A stretch of DNA of 64,000 nt. It comes from Codonopsis lanceolata. Its lineage: Eukaryota > Streptophyta > Magnoliopsida > Asterales > Campanulaceae. Numbering within the stretch: the stretch's first letter is position 1; each line of letters opens with the position of its first letter. Shown here piece by piece: positions 11,103 to 21,334 of the stretch. The stretch spans positions 108,866,168 to 108,930,167 of the forward strand of contig CM028379.1 in assembly GCA_013146195.2 (NCBI GenBank), given 5' to 3'. The translations under genes were made by a program, and so were the position numbers. A model generated the notes under the pieces. It did no database searches. It was given only the letters and a program-made list of their open reading frames with translations, and was not told where the DNA came from.

Positions 11103-12805
11103 CAGACAGTGACGATGAGGATTTTGTTGGGACTGCCACGGCACATCAATTTGTGGCTGAGCCTCGTAGTCCTGCTCAGGATATTGAACGTGGTCAATCT
11201 CCCATAGCCACATCAGATGATGACTACCTCATTCTTTCCCCAAAAGTGGTCTTCCAACATGACTCTCCTCCTCAAAATGAGACTTCTACTTCTGGCCACT
11301 CTGTTGAGCCTGATGTGAATCTCTTTGACATGAGCTTCTCCGATGAGCAACGTACCCTGGCTGATTATCTGATACAGCTGAAGCATGCTTCTCAAAAGCC
11401 CTCTCCATCTCCTTCTTCAAGTCTTGCCAAGTCCTCAAGCTCCTCTGAGTTTGATGACAGTTTTGACCATGATTTTGCAACCAAAGAAGTTTCTCCTGAA
11501 GATAGTGAAGAGAGTGAAGATGTTCCCATAAGATTCACAAGAAGGAGAGCTGCAATGACCAATGTAGCTACATCATAAGCTACATTCATTCCTGCATCCC
11601 CTGGAGCTGCTTTAGGTACTCACTTCTCTGCTCAGTTTATTACCTCTGCTGCTTCCTTGAGGTATAACACCTCTAGAAAATTTGTGGATGAAAGATTGAT
11701 TCTCAAGGAAGAGTTGCTTAGACAAAATCTTGTTCAATTCTTTACTGATAAAGGTCTTTTAGCTACTCTGTTTTCTGCATCTCCTTACCTTAGGAACATT
11801 ATTTTTGAATTTTATGCAAATCTTGTGAAAAGGATCTCTTCTGCTAGTGATTCTAGATTTGAAAAGGTGTATGTTAGGAACAAATGGTTTGACTTCTTTC
11901 CCTTCATAATCAATGAGTTTTTTGGGTCTCCTGCTATTGGGGTTGTTGGATTAATGTCTGATTTAAATGTTTGTGTCCAAGAGCTTACAGGAGGTCTAGT
12001 ATCTAGATGGCCAGGTAAAGGGGCAAATGTTAGCACTTCCCAACTTTCCTCTTTGTATGCTGTCATGCACAAGATTTGTTGTGCAAATTGGGCCCCTACT
12101 ACAAATTTCAATGCTCTTACTGAAGAACATGCTAGAATCTTATATCAGATTGGTCTTGGTCTACCATTTGATTTTGGAGATTTTGTTTTTCGAAAGATTA
12201 TATCCCTAGCAGAGTCAGAGGGGGACAAAAGGGCTCTCATCTTCCCTTCTCTTATTTACAAAGTTCTGGTTGCTCAAGGATTTGCTCCCTCTGATGGTGA
12301 TAGACTCACCCCCATTCTTGACCCCCTTCACATCTCTATCAAGCTATTAAAGAGAGATAGAGTGGTCAACCTGCCTTTGGTCTATCCATACCCCTCTGCT
12401 CATGGTACTTTATCAGCCATGCATGCACCTGATGCCCCTGCCTCTGCTTCTCAGTTTGCTGATGTTCAACCTGCTCCTGTTATGGGTAATGTAGCTGCCA
12501 ATGTAGCTATATTTGGGCCTTCATCAGCTCCTGCCCTGATTTCTCTTGGACCATCTGTTCCTATATCTCTGTCATTCATCCAGGGCCAGCTTGTCCAAGT
12601 AAGATCTCAAATTGCTATCCTTCAGAACTTGGAGGCTCAATACTCTACTTGGCTGAGCATCCATTCTGGTCAAATAGGGGGAGGTAATTCAAGTGTTGGT
12701 GTTGGTGTTGGTGCTGCTCATGCTCCTAAACAAACTATTACTGCTCCTATTTCTGCTCATGGTTCCACTACAGCTGCTACTGCTGAAGTTGTGCCTGAAA
12801 ATTGA
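11103..12805 (+). pseudogene. extra 3' gene of element 1, duplicate 2 (one stop)
   Basis: One frame runs from the duplication joint to the stop at 12803-12805, broken only by TAA at about 11576-11578. Duplicate 1 has GAA there, so this is a point nonsense change. The N-terminal part is acidic and Ser/Pro-rich (SSEFDDSFDHDFATKE). The folded part (about 11680-12390) contains IIFEFYANLVKRISSAS, FEKVYVRNKWFDFFPFIIN, QELTGGLVSRWPGKG, STSQLSSLYAVMHKICCANW and DKRALIFPSLIYKVLVAQGF. It resembles the plant 'putative transposon protein' family (Transposase_32-like in Pfam terms, from memory), whose function is unknown. The C-terminus is Ala/Ser/Pro-rich with HSGQIGGG. A homologue sits in the same place in element 2. 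Confidence 0.75.
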
Positions 12806-13123
12806 AGATGTGGCTTTATGTGGTTCTATTTTCTGGTTGTAATTGGTGGTTATGGTTGTCTTTGTTGTTTGCATTAAATACTCTTGGTCTGCAATAATAT
12901 GCTCTATAACTCTCTGCTCTGTGGATTTGGTTCAAAACTTAAACTGGATATTTACTTGGTTGTTGATCTACTACATATTTAGTTCATATTACTTTCATCT
13001 GATTGTCATATTCAGGGGGAGTTCTTTACTAACATATGCAGGTTTTGAAGGTTTTTGTCTATGTTGAATATGTGGCAACACTTGTCATATTATTTGACCA
13101 AAAGGCTCAACAAAGGGGGAGAT

Positions 13124-13937
13124 TGTAAGGGTAAAATAGGCATAACATATTTTAGTTTTGTTTCTCCTTTCTTGGTCCCTAAGTTTAGGTATTTTTGAAA
13201 ATAAAATATTCCTATAGATTTTTGGTTTCTTGGTCCTAAATCTTAGGAGTTATTTTGAAAACAAAATCTATGTAAAAATCCTTCATAATGTCGTGCCTTA
13301 AAGTCTTTGTCAATATGGTAAGTGAATCTAGTTGTTAAGGAAGTTGATTTGATTTCTAATTCTAATCATTTTACATATTGGAGTTTGTTTCTTTCTTTAT
13401 GTGTAGGTCTCCTTCACAATATAAATAGAGGGCTTGGGAAGCGGCTGAAGATACACGAACACAGAGAGAGAGCTGAGAGCAAAAACAATCAGAATTCAGT
13501 GTGCAGAATTTGAATGTAGCTTTTAATGTTATAACATTCGGAACTACATTGAAGTGCTGAAGCTGTTTGTCTTCCTAGTTGTTTTTAGAAAGTTGTTTGT
13601 TTCTTCCCACGTTTTATATATTTGTTTTTCTGTGGGATTTTGCTCTCCAAGACTTGTTGTCTTGTGAGAGTGTTTTGTTTTGTGATTTCACATAGTTTTT
13701 AGTAAAACAAATCATATTATTTAGTGAAATTTTTTTGGCCATGAGGCTAGATCTACAAGTATAGACTTGTAGATTGTTTGGTAAACCTTTGTGCTTAAAT
13801 TCATGTTTTATTATTAAGTCTTCTGTTGTTCTAACGTTTCTGACCATTGTGACTTCCATTGTAGCTTCATCAGAAGCTACATTGGAAACTACATTGACAG
13901 TTTTTTTTTGCGAATCCTAACTACTATTGTACTTACA
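13124..13937 (+). repeat. 3' LTR of SIRE-type element 1
   Basis: It starts TGTAAGGGTAAAATAGGCAT directly after a purine tract, matching the LTR start of element 2 (TGTAAGGGTAAATTAGGCAT). It has a TATA-like CAATATAAATAGAGG at 13418. Downstream are CTTCCCACGTTTTATATA-like text, the GAGGCT-AGATCTACAAGT hairpin, and a palindrome-containing block CATTGTAGCTTCATCAGAAG at 13857, all in the same order as in element 2's LTR. The right border (ACTTACA at 13931-13937) is the nearest plausible CA end, but no target duplication can be tested because the left end is lost. Confidence 0.7.
13751..13774 (+). promoter_or_regulatory. conserved LTR stem-loop
   Basis: ATCTACAAGT and ACTTGTAGAT form a perfect 10-bp stem around the loop ATAG. 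The same stem with a different loop (TTAAT) occurs in both LTRs of element 2 at 40422-40446 and 55116-55140. Its place in the transcript suggests a role in RNA processing or packaging, but that is inference. Confidence 0.6.
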
Positions 13938-14029
13938 GAGATGCCCAGCTGAAGATAGATTGGAGATGATGATGTTGGTTGGAGAAGATGAAATCGAAGC
14001 TGGATCTGGGTGAGGAGAAGCTAAGACGT

Positions 14030-14217
14030 AGCCTTGGCAGAGAGTAAATGACTTTTTTGCTCCTGCACGTGCTATTTAACGACCCCTATGTAACATTCGT
14101 CTGGCCTACGGTGCAAATTGAGAAAAATGGCAACGTCAGATATGATTTTGACACAAAACATAGTTTGGCGATAGTATGGAATTAGGTGGCAACTTTGGGA
14201 GGTAATTTGTATTTTTA
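14030..14217. mobile_element. single Mutator-like TIR remnant
   Basis: The order CCTGCACGTGCTATTTAACG, then a GTGCAAATTGAGA-like word, then CAACGTCAGATATGATTTTG, then GAATTAGGTGGCAACTTTGG repeats the right-end TIR of the elements at 2254-3870 and 17534-18737. The last bases are decayed. No partner arm was found nearby; element 1's LTR ends about 90 bp to the left, so the copia element probably inserted into or beside this older element. Confidence 0.6.
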
Positions 14218-15127
14218 CCTATATTGTATATAAGAAGAAAAGTAGAGATTAAGAAAAACAGATGGTCGCTACTCTAGTCACTTTTGTTACTTTGAAAACC
14301 TTTTTCGCAGGAATCAATCAAATCCCAACATCACATGATGCCTACTTCCAAATCGGTAGTAAATGAACAAAAAAAAAAAAAAAAGTAGTCTACACAAACT
14401 CTTGTGTATGACCAACTCTACTTTTCTGCATGGAACAGTTAGGCAATTAATTGATTGCCAACACAGGATCTGGATCTACTTAATTATCGTTAATTCTCTT
14501 TTACTCTTTCGTTTTTAATCAGCATTCAGCATCAGCAGTACTCCTACTGCTCTAATTATTAGTAATAAAACCTAAATAAAGATTTTCACCCAATCCCAAA
14601 ATGCCCCCTTCGCCTGAAGGCTGTTACTTTTACTTTCCTTGAACCAATATCCAAAGAGCATTGGGTGGTTTTGGTAGGTTTATTGTCAACCCTAGATGGA
14701 GATTTAAGCATTGTAATTGGTGATTGGTACATTCAATTCGAGGTTTAATAAAAATTCGTAATGGTTGGCTGTCATTATAAGAAGTACTAGTAATTAAGAA
14801 GGACCCTTAACGATGACCACTGGCAACTGGCAAGACATTCCCTTCCTTGTATAGTTATACCCCTCCTGGGGCTGGGAATGACCTTTTTATCCCGCAATTT
14901 AACAACACTTATGAAACGGCCAATCTGACAAAACATAAGTCAGTCCCAAGTCACATCCATAGAGCTGCAAATATAATTCAAGCCAAAATTTGGTGGCGAT
15001 TATAGATTGCCGCCCATTCCCATCTAGTCGGAGAACAGAGAGAAACCTTTGACATGTCGCCCTCATGCTTGCCATTTTCTCCAAGACTCAACAAATTTAT
15101 TTCTTCTCTTTATTGTTTAATATTATT
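14218..15127. other. intergenic DNA, no gene seen
   Basis: The stretch is AT-rich with a poly-A run at about 14370-14385. Short frames look random. Confidence 0.5.
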
Positions 15128-15372
15128 CACTGCATTTCGAACAAATAATACACTATTTTATTTTAATAATCTCTCCGTTGTTTGAACTTTCTTTTTATAA
15201 TAATATATTTATCATTTTATTTTTATTTTTTATATATCATAATTTAACCATGGGTCACATATACGTGAGCTTTAAAACAATCACACATCAAATCAATATT
15301 AATAATCAAGTTAATTGTTTTCTTAACTCGCTTAACGAGTCAAACAAGACAATAACATTGGGACGGAGGGAG
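15128..15372. mobile_element. Stowaway-like MITE relic, possibly two nested copies
   Basis: The right end GGGACGGAGGGAG followed by TA is the typical Stowaway terminus. On the left, CTCTCCGTTG (15171) is a weak complement, and a second partial left end (TTCACTGCATTTCGAAC at about 15126) precedes it, together with the family's ACACTATTTTATTTTAATA text. The borders are uncertain. Confidence 0.45.
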
Positions 15373-16210
15373 TATGTTTTTATTTAAAAAGTTCACTTTT
15401 CACACAGGATCCTTGTTTGGGCATACAGTTTTTTATTGTGGTTTTTCACTTCTTCTCTCATAGTCTCACATTTTTCTCTATTCCTTTGTAATGATAACTA
15501 AAAATATTTGGTTAGAATTAACGAAAGGAGTAATCCTCCTCGACTCCTCTTAATTTAATCCTACTATTTCACTTTCAATGATGATTCTAGTTCTCTGGAC
15601 TTGTTCCTAAACAGCGTTTTCAAATTTCAAGGGGATTTTTTTAAATTAAATTGTATGCATACACAAGTAGTAATTTTTTAACATAATTAACTTAGTTGGT
15701 GCGATATGACATTTACGTTTTATTTGTACATAAAAAATATTGCAAAGGGCTTACAATAATTACAATTTGGATAGGAATCAAAGGTTGACGTATCTTTGGA
15801 TTAGAGATACCAAATGAGTATTAATTTTTTAATACAAAAAATATGTTGCATTTCATGTGTGATTTCGTCGGCTTAAACCACTTTTTAACCCATAATAAAG
15901 TCAACAAAATGTCAAATGTTCCGTTCTAACAATTAAGATATATATTAATATTTAATGTGATTAAATTTTATTATAATTATACAAATATCTTACTATAACC
16001 AATATATTTATAACACAAATGGATGATAAAAATGAAATATTACAATAATTATAAGTATAATTATTGAAAGTGAACTATTAAAATAAAACATCTTTAAATA
16101 GAATGATTTCGATTCTTTATCTGGAACGAAGTGAATAATAAAGTAGGGTGAAATTCAGATTAATATACTTTCCAAAGTTTTCAATTGTTTAAATCTAGAG
16201 TTTGTTTTTT
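15373..16210. other. AT-rich intergenic DNA, no gene seen
   Basis: Nothing beyond simple AT-rich sequence could be supported. A TTCCGTTCTAACA...GGAACGAAGTGAATA pair (about 15918 and 16121) hints at another very decayed Stowaway copy. Confidence 0.45.
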
Positions 16211-16244
16211 TAACCGAAAAAAGTCATTTTTAGAGACAAAATAA

Positions 16245-17360
16245 CTACGATACACTGCGCTACATCAAATTTTGCACCACGATACATCAATTTAATTTTT
16301 GAACTGCGATACATAAGTTTTAATTACATAATCCATTTTTGCACCGCGATGAATTATTTTTTGAACCGCAATACATAAAATATTATCTAATCTATTTTTG
16401 CACCGTGATACAAAATGATAATGAACCAAACTATGTCATCTACCTTCCTTTTTAATCTCCTCCGTCGTAAGTTTTCTTCTTCTCCCTCCTCCTCCGCCTT
16501 CGTCCTACTGAAAAATCTTTCAACCCAATACAAATCTATTACAGTTTCGTATATAATGAATAAATTGTGATTTTCGAACTCACCGGAGCTATGAAAGAAG
16601 ATAATCTAGGTATTTTAGGAATATTTTTTTGAAAAAAATGATTTTAACAATTGATGAAAAAAAACTCTAAACTGGAAGTTAAATATTTGGAAAAAATGAT
16701 CGGCCAAAATTTCTCCAATAAAATAAGATATTAGATAAATATGTTACCCATTTGGTGCTTTTATTATAACTTTTTTCAAGTTAGTGCTCGGTCCGCCTCT
16801 TAGAAAATGCTGCTGGGAAAGTGTTTAATTGGGTGATCTCATCTAATCAAATACTAATTATAAATCAAGTGGGGTAATTTCGGCCGGTTATTTTCAAAGT
16901 TTGTAACCCCTTCATTTTTCAGTTTTTTTTTTCAATCGCTAATATACATTTTTTAAAATATTGTTCCTAAAATGTCATCATCTCTTTCAGCAGCTCTGAT
17001 CAACACATTGAATTCAAAAATCATCATTGTTATGCAACGAAACGAGGATGAAGAAGATGACATATGATAAGGGAGGAGGAAGAAGAAGACGAAAGAGATG
17101 CATTCGAACCCAATTTGTATCACGATGCATCAATTAGTTGCTTCAATTATAATGCATCATGGCGCATAAAATTAGTGCAGCGCGATACAAATTGGATTAG
17201 ATAGTTTAAATCAATGCATAGCGGTATAAAAATTGGATTTGATAGTTTAAATTAATGCATTGCAGTGCATAAAAATTGGTGCAACGCGATACAAAATTGG
17301 ATTATATAATTTAAATTGATGTATTGTAGTGTAAAAATTGATGCAGTGCGATACACTGAG
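16245..17360. repeat. inverted clusters of CGATACA-type short repeats
   Basis: The left cluster (16245-16430) repeats TTTTGCACCRCGATACAT-like units about every 60-70 bp. The right cluster (17105-17360) carries units such as GCGATACAAATTGGATTAGA, GATAGTTTAAATTAATGCAT and GATGCAGTGCGATACACTG. The two outermost words (CGATACACTGCGCTACATC and GATGCAGTGCGATACACTG) are related by inversion. The centre has no gene. It may be the subterminal repeats of a TIR element, but I could not define exact termini or a target duplication. Confidence 0.45.
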
Positions 17361-17533
17361 TAGGTAACCTCCGTAGCGCGCTTTCGGTTCATTAAGGGAA
17401 TAGTAATCATTTGGTCCCCCCCACCCACCCACCCAAAAGAGACGGTTTCTAATTGAAGAAAAAAAACATGAGACCGTAAGGGTTATAAACTTGGAAAAGT
17501 AGACCAGTCCACAATTATTCCTAATAAAATTGT

Positions 17534-18737
17534 GGCCAAATTATGAAAAACTCCCTGAAGTATCCACCCAATTACATAGTCCCCCCAACTTATGAAGTGT
17601 GCCTATGTGGTACCTAATGTTGCCATTTGTCCCATGACGACCCCTCCTGTCATTGGCCGTTAATGAGGAGGCGTTAAATGACACGTGCGTGAACCAACAC
17701 GTGCGTGACATTTTTGTCATTTAAGCAATTTGTATTCACTATTCAGGGAGATCAAAATCAAAATTTCTTGTTTGTCTCTCCCCAGTCTCTCTCTTTCTAT
17801 GCCCCTACCTCGTCATCCCGCCATCGAGCCACCTCATCATTGCCGCCGTCATTAAATCCTTCTTCAAACTTCCCACCCCCTTCACCAACCCAACCACCAC
17901 GTCGACGCCGCCACCATCGAGTCTTCTCAATAGTTAGATATGGGTTTTAAAGCTTATATCGACGCTCTTGTTAGAACGTGAAAAAGAGAATGATTGAACA
18001 CAAAATCTTAAAATCCTCCATCAGATCTGGCTAGATTTATGACTTTGAGACAATGGAGGAAGGTAACGGAGGCGGGAAAGTTATCGAAGAAGAGAGATTT
18101 GAGGTTGGCGAGTCCGGAAAGATTTGGCCACCAAGTTTGTTGTTGGTTTTCTTTTCGATCCACCACTAAAATAGGAATCGATTTTACCTTTCCCTCTAGT
18201 TAAATATGTTGGATTTAATTTTGTTGTGTGTGTGTTTTATTCTCTCTATTTCTCACTCTTCTCATTCACAGTTTGATTGACTGTAATTTGATGGTGGTGG
18301 TGTGTCAGTGGTAGACTAGGTGATTGGTGGTGGTTATGGAGTTTGGAAAGGGGAAGTAGTCTGGAAAATGATTATTAGATTGAAATTGGTTTTAGAATTT
18401 GGAAAGAGAAAGTAGTTTGGAAAATTATTATATTGAATCTCACTTTTTTTGAAATTTTTGTTTTAATTTTCATAAAACAATTTTTAATTCAAAAATATCT
18501 TAAATATCAATTATTTAACTAAATAATGAAATGACAAGCAAATCCCATTTTGCACCCGGAATCAAATAACAAAAATGCCCCCACACGTAACGCTCACACG
18601 CCACTTAACGTTGGCCACTAACGAAAGGGGTCATTATGAGACAAATGGAAACATTAGGTACCACATAAACACACTTTGTAGATTTGGGGGACTATGTGAT
18701 TGAGTAGATACTTCAGGGGGATTTTTATATTTTGGCC
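17534..18737. mobile_element. Mutator-like element B (non-autonomous)
   Basis: The TIRs start GGCCAAATTATGAAAAACTC and, on the other strand, GGCCAAAATATAAAAATCCC, and extend about 190 bp. They include a CACACGTGCG-type motif on the left and a TTAACGNYGGCC-like block on both sides. The flanks TAAAATTGT (17525-17533) and TAAAATTGT (18738-18746) are a perfect 9-bp target duplication. The interior has a pyrimidine-rich frame (17705-17950) of no recognisable family and GGTGGTG-rich sequence. There is no MURA transposase. It belongs to the same family as element A at 2254-3870. Confidence 0.85.
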
Positions 18738-18893
18738 TAAAATTGTAATTCTGTGGATTATAAGACGTCATTTTTAATGCTTGAGCCACTCAAAATATGT
18801 ACTAAAAAATGAGCGCTCAATGAGTTGTATCATTTTGATTGATTAGAGTATTAGGACCAACAAAATATACAACTAATCAGGATGTACCAAGTC

Positions 18894-18894
<1 letters not shown>

Positions 18895-18944
<50 letters not shown>
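18895..18944. repeat. (AT)n microsatellite followed by a T-run
   Basis: About 36 bp of alternating AT are followed by a run of about 14 T, on the upstream side of the bZIP promoter region. Confidence 0.9.
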
Positions 18945-19427
18945 ACACATCTTGACTCTTGAGTGACCTAGCATTCCTTATTTCCTTTGACAGGCCCATG
19001 AGCCGTGATCAAACACATTTCTATTCAGCGCGCCTAGCCAAAGCCACGAGCTACCTAACGTGTTTCCATGTAAGCAACTTTTCATCCCATTGGCTTTGGG
19101 ACGCTCTCCCATTTAGACCTCGACACGTGCACAACAGTGATCCCACCTGTTTTGTTTCTTCGTGACTAAGCATAAACATCGATCTCCTTACGGGACCCAC
19201 CTGCTGATGTAACCCTCGTGTCTTTCAAAAGACAATTGTCTGTCCCACCAGTTAGTGCCACCTGACTCAAAAGCAAGAAAGTTTATGACCAAAATGCCCC
19301 AGAGTGGACCACCACACGACCCCTTCCACTTGTCCTTAAATACCAGTCCCCTACCCATCGTTTCTTCCCTTTCCTCCTCCTCCCTTTCTCCCTCATAAGA
19401 AACCTATCTTCAACCTGTTTACCAGTC
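18945..19427 (+). promoter_or_regulatory. putative promoter and 5' UTR of the bZIP gene
   Basis: This stretch has higher GC content than its surroundings. A perfect G-box CACGTG lies at 19124-19129. A TATA-like TTAAATA lies at 19336-19342, about 85 bp before the ATG at 19428. It is followed by the pyrimidine-rich leader (TTTCCTCCTCCTCCCTTTC) common in plant 5' UTRs. I saw no conserved sucrose-control upstream frame of the kind found in some S1-group bZIP genes. The G-box suggests control by bZIP or bHLH factors, as inference only. Confidence 0.5.
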
Positions 19428-20003
19428 ATGATATCCACTTTCCCCGCCATGCTTCCCGCCGACGGATTCCTCGGAACCCCGTTTCCAACCTTTGAGGCAG
19501 GTGGCTTCACCCCTTGGGATTGTCAAGACCACTCTTTTGTCTTTTCACCACAAGAACCCATGTTTTCGAATTCCGGTTCGGTTAACTCCAACCTTGATCA
19601 AAAGACCAACAGCTCGAATTCCGGCTCGAATGAAGGGAACCCGAACCTAGGTGAGGCAACGGCCCCTGCCGACGAGCGTAAGCGCAGAAGGATGATATCT
19701 AACCGGGAGTCAGCGAGACGGTCGCGCATGCGAAAACAAAAACACCTGGAGAACTTGAGGAATCAAGCGAACCGGCTTAAAATAGGGAACCGGGAACTAA
19801 TGAACAAGCTGCGCTTGGTGACGCATCAGGGCCATCTCGTACGGCATGAGAATGACGGGCTCCAGTGGGAGTCGGTCGTGCTCAAACAAAAACTACGGGA
19901 CATACGTCAAGTCCTGCTAGTTCGGCAGCTATTACCACCTGCATGGCCATGCTATAACCTTACGTCCATCAATGAACAAATCCCACCATCATTAATTACA
20001 TAA
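19428..20003 (+). CDS. bZIP transcription factor, group S type (bZIP43-like)
   Basis: An intact, intronless 191-residue protein. The basic region is at residues 82-106 (DERKRRRMISNRESARRSRM), with the invariant Asn92-x7-Arg100 spacing that contacts ACGT-core DNA. The leucine zipper follows at the correct distance, with heptad positions Leu110, Leu117, Leu124, Val131, Val138, Leu145 and Leu152. The N-terminus (1-80) is Pro/Phe- and then Ser/Asn-rich and could be a regulatory region. The small size, lack of introns and basic-region sequence fit the plant group S bZIPs related to AtbZIP42/43. It should act in the nucleus as a dimeric DNA-binding regulator. The ATG is the first in a pyrimidine-rich leader behind a TATA-like box. 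The C-terminal tail (LLPPAWPCYNLTS onward) is unlike others I know. It is the best host gene in the window. Confidence 0.93.
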   Translation: MISTFPAMLPADGFLGTPFPTFEAGGFTPWDCQDHSFVFSPQEPMFSNSGSVNSNLDQKTNSSNSGSNEGNPNLGEATAPADERKRRRMISNRESARRSRMRKQKHLENLRNQANRLKIGNRELMNKLRLVTHQGHLVRHENDGLQWESVVLKQKLRDIRQVLLVRQLLPPAWPCYNLTSINEQIPPSLIT

Positions 20004-21156
20004 AAATGAAAACTTAACTTCATTATTAATGAGCGAAACTTGATAATTAATATGTACCAAAACAGAACAACAAAGAGAAAATCTCTCTCTCTCTCTCTCT
20101 CTGTAAATTGGAATCTAGTTTAGAGGTAAGTAAGAAACTATTGTGAGTTTTTAGTGATGTTTGGAAAACTGTGGGGTTTTGGAAAACCAGAGGCATCATC
20201 ATTTGGAAAAGATTCACGCAAGTGTTGGTTTTTTTGTTTTTTGTTTTTTGTTTTTTAGATTATATTATAATAGAGGAGTCTTTTGATGTGTTACTTTGTG
20301 TTTGGAGTTTGAAATCTTTTTGCAAAATTCTAGTTCCTCATAATTAAATTGCATTATGAATCAATTAGACCTCCCACCAAACAGAGTGCGATCTATAGTA
20401 GTTTACTTTTGATATATTTGATCACTTTCTAGCTTAGTTTGTTTAAGTAATCATGGGGTTTCCACTTAATTCATGTGCCCCATGGGAGATTGGAAAAGCC
20501 GTAAATCTCCCTCAACTGATAATAAATGACGAGTAGGACATTAATATAAGCCATCAGATTCAACGAATTGCACAATGCTGCCTACCAAACAGTTTAGTTA
20601 ATTGACGCCAAAAAGAAATATTTGTCCATTGGCAAGTGTTATAATTAAGACAAAAGCTGAAATTTGCCCCTGATCACTGATCAGTGATAATATATACATA
20701 TACACACATGCATACGTGGAAGGGCATTCTTGTAATTCAACGTCCCATCAGCTTATGACCTAATTGGATTATCCTAATTAACCCCCAATAATTAGTCCGT
20801 ATGAAAAGGATTAGTATAAAAAGAAAATTGTAGTAAAGTTATGATGAAATAAGATAGAAAAGGTGGTAGGAATTTATGTGCTTCTTTGTACGCGCAAGCA
20901 AAAAAGCAAGCTCAAGTACCAATCTACTTTTTTCCCCATTTCCCCTTTTACCTTTTCTTTTAACCAACTATATTATGACCATCTCCAATCCAAAAATTCT
21001 AATTTGGATCCAAACTTATCCTAATTTTATCGTTGGCGGAAGTCATAATTACAATCAAAGAAGCGGAAGAATCCATCTCCTTTACTCTTTAGCCGGCCCC
21101 TCCGCTTCTAGCGTATGTCTCAGACCTCACCAATTCCTTTTTTTAACGAAAGAAAA

Positions 21157-21158
<2 letters not shown>
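20004..21158. other. 3' flank of the bZIP gene, simple repeats, no other gene
   Basis: The stop codon is followed by an AT-rich 3' UTR with a (CT)n run at about 20083-20102 and a (TTTTTTG)n run at about 20228-20258. The rest (20270-21158) contains no supported gene. Confidence 0.6.

Positions 21159-21216
<58 letters not shown>
21159..21216. repeat. (AT)n microsatellite
   Basis: This is a 58-bp perfect alternating AT tract. The frame running through it has no biological meaning. Confidence 0.97.
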
Positions 21217-21218
<2 letters not shown>

Positions 21219-21334
21219 GATTTCGTCTTCTTCCCTAATTAATTTGATGTGCTAGCTAGCTGATGCCCTATAAACTGCAACCGGAGGTAAATGGAGAGGT
21301 TCCAATGTCCCAACTTAATTATGTCACTCTAAGT

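Larger units (their letters stand above)
8484..11990 (+). repeat. tandem duplication inside the 3' gene
   Basis: The sequence CAGACAGTGACGATGAGG starts copy 1 at 8488 and copy 2 at 11103. Copy 1 is 8488-11098 with the 1.7-kb insertion removed (about 900 bp), and copy 2 continues from 11103 to about 11990. At the joint, GTCCAAGAGCTT of copy 1 runs straight into CAGACAGTG of copy 2, while copy 2's own GTCCAAGAGCTT continues into ACAGGAGG. GCTT is shared at the joint, suggesting a microhomology- or slippage-type tandem duplication. Confidence 0.8.
6205..13937 (+). mobile_element. SIRE-type Ty1/copia element 1, 5'-truncated
   Basis: The order along the plus strand is: copia RNase H relic (6248-6732), spacer, extra 3' gene (8109-12805, interrupted), purine tract CAAAGGGGGAGAT (13110-13123), then a 3' LTR beginning TGTAAGGG (13124). 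The spacer from about 6840 and the 3' gene align by eye, segment by segment, with the same regions of the full element at 39703-55325. The two are therefore related families of the SIRE/Maximus-like copia lineage, which is known for a gene downstream of pol. The 5' LTR, gag and most of pol are missing. Spacer landmarks shared with element 2 include GAAAGAGCTACC (7009) and CTACCTAACGGAAAAGAGCT (7125). Confidence 0.8.

Noticed and set aside
18959..19165. Upstream open frame controlling the bZIP gene (sucrose-control type)
   Set aside because: It ends about 260 bp before the start codon, probably upstream of the TATA-like box, and does not resemble the conserved S1-group peptide.
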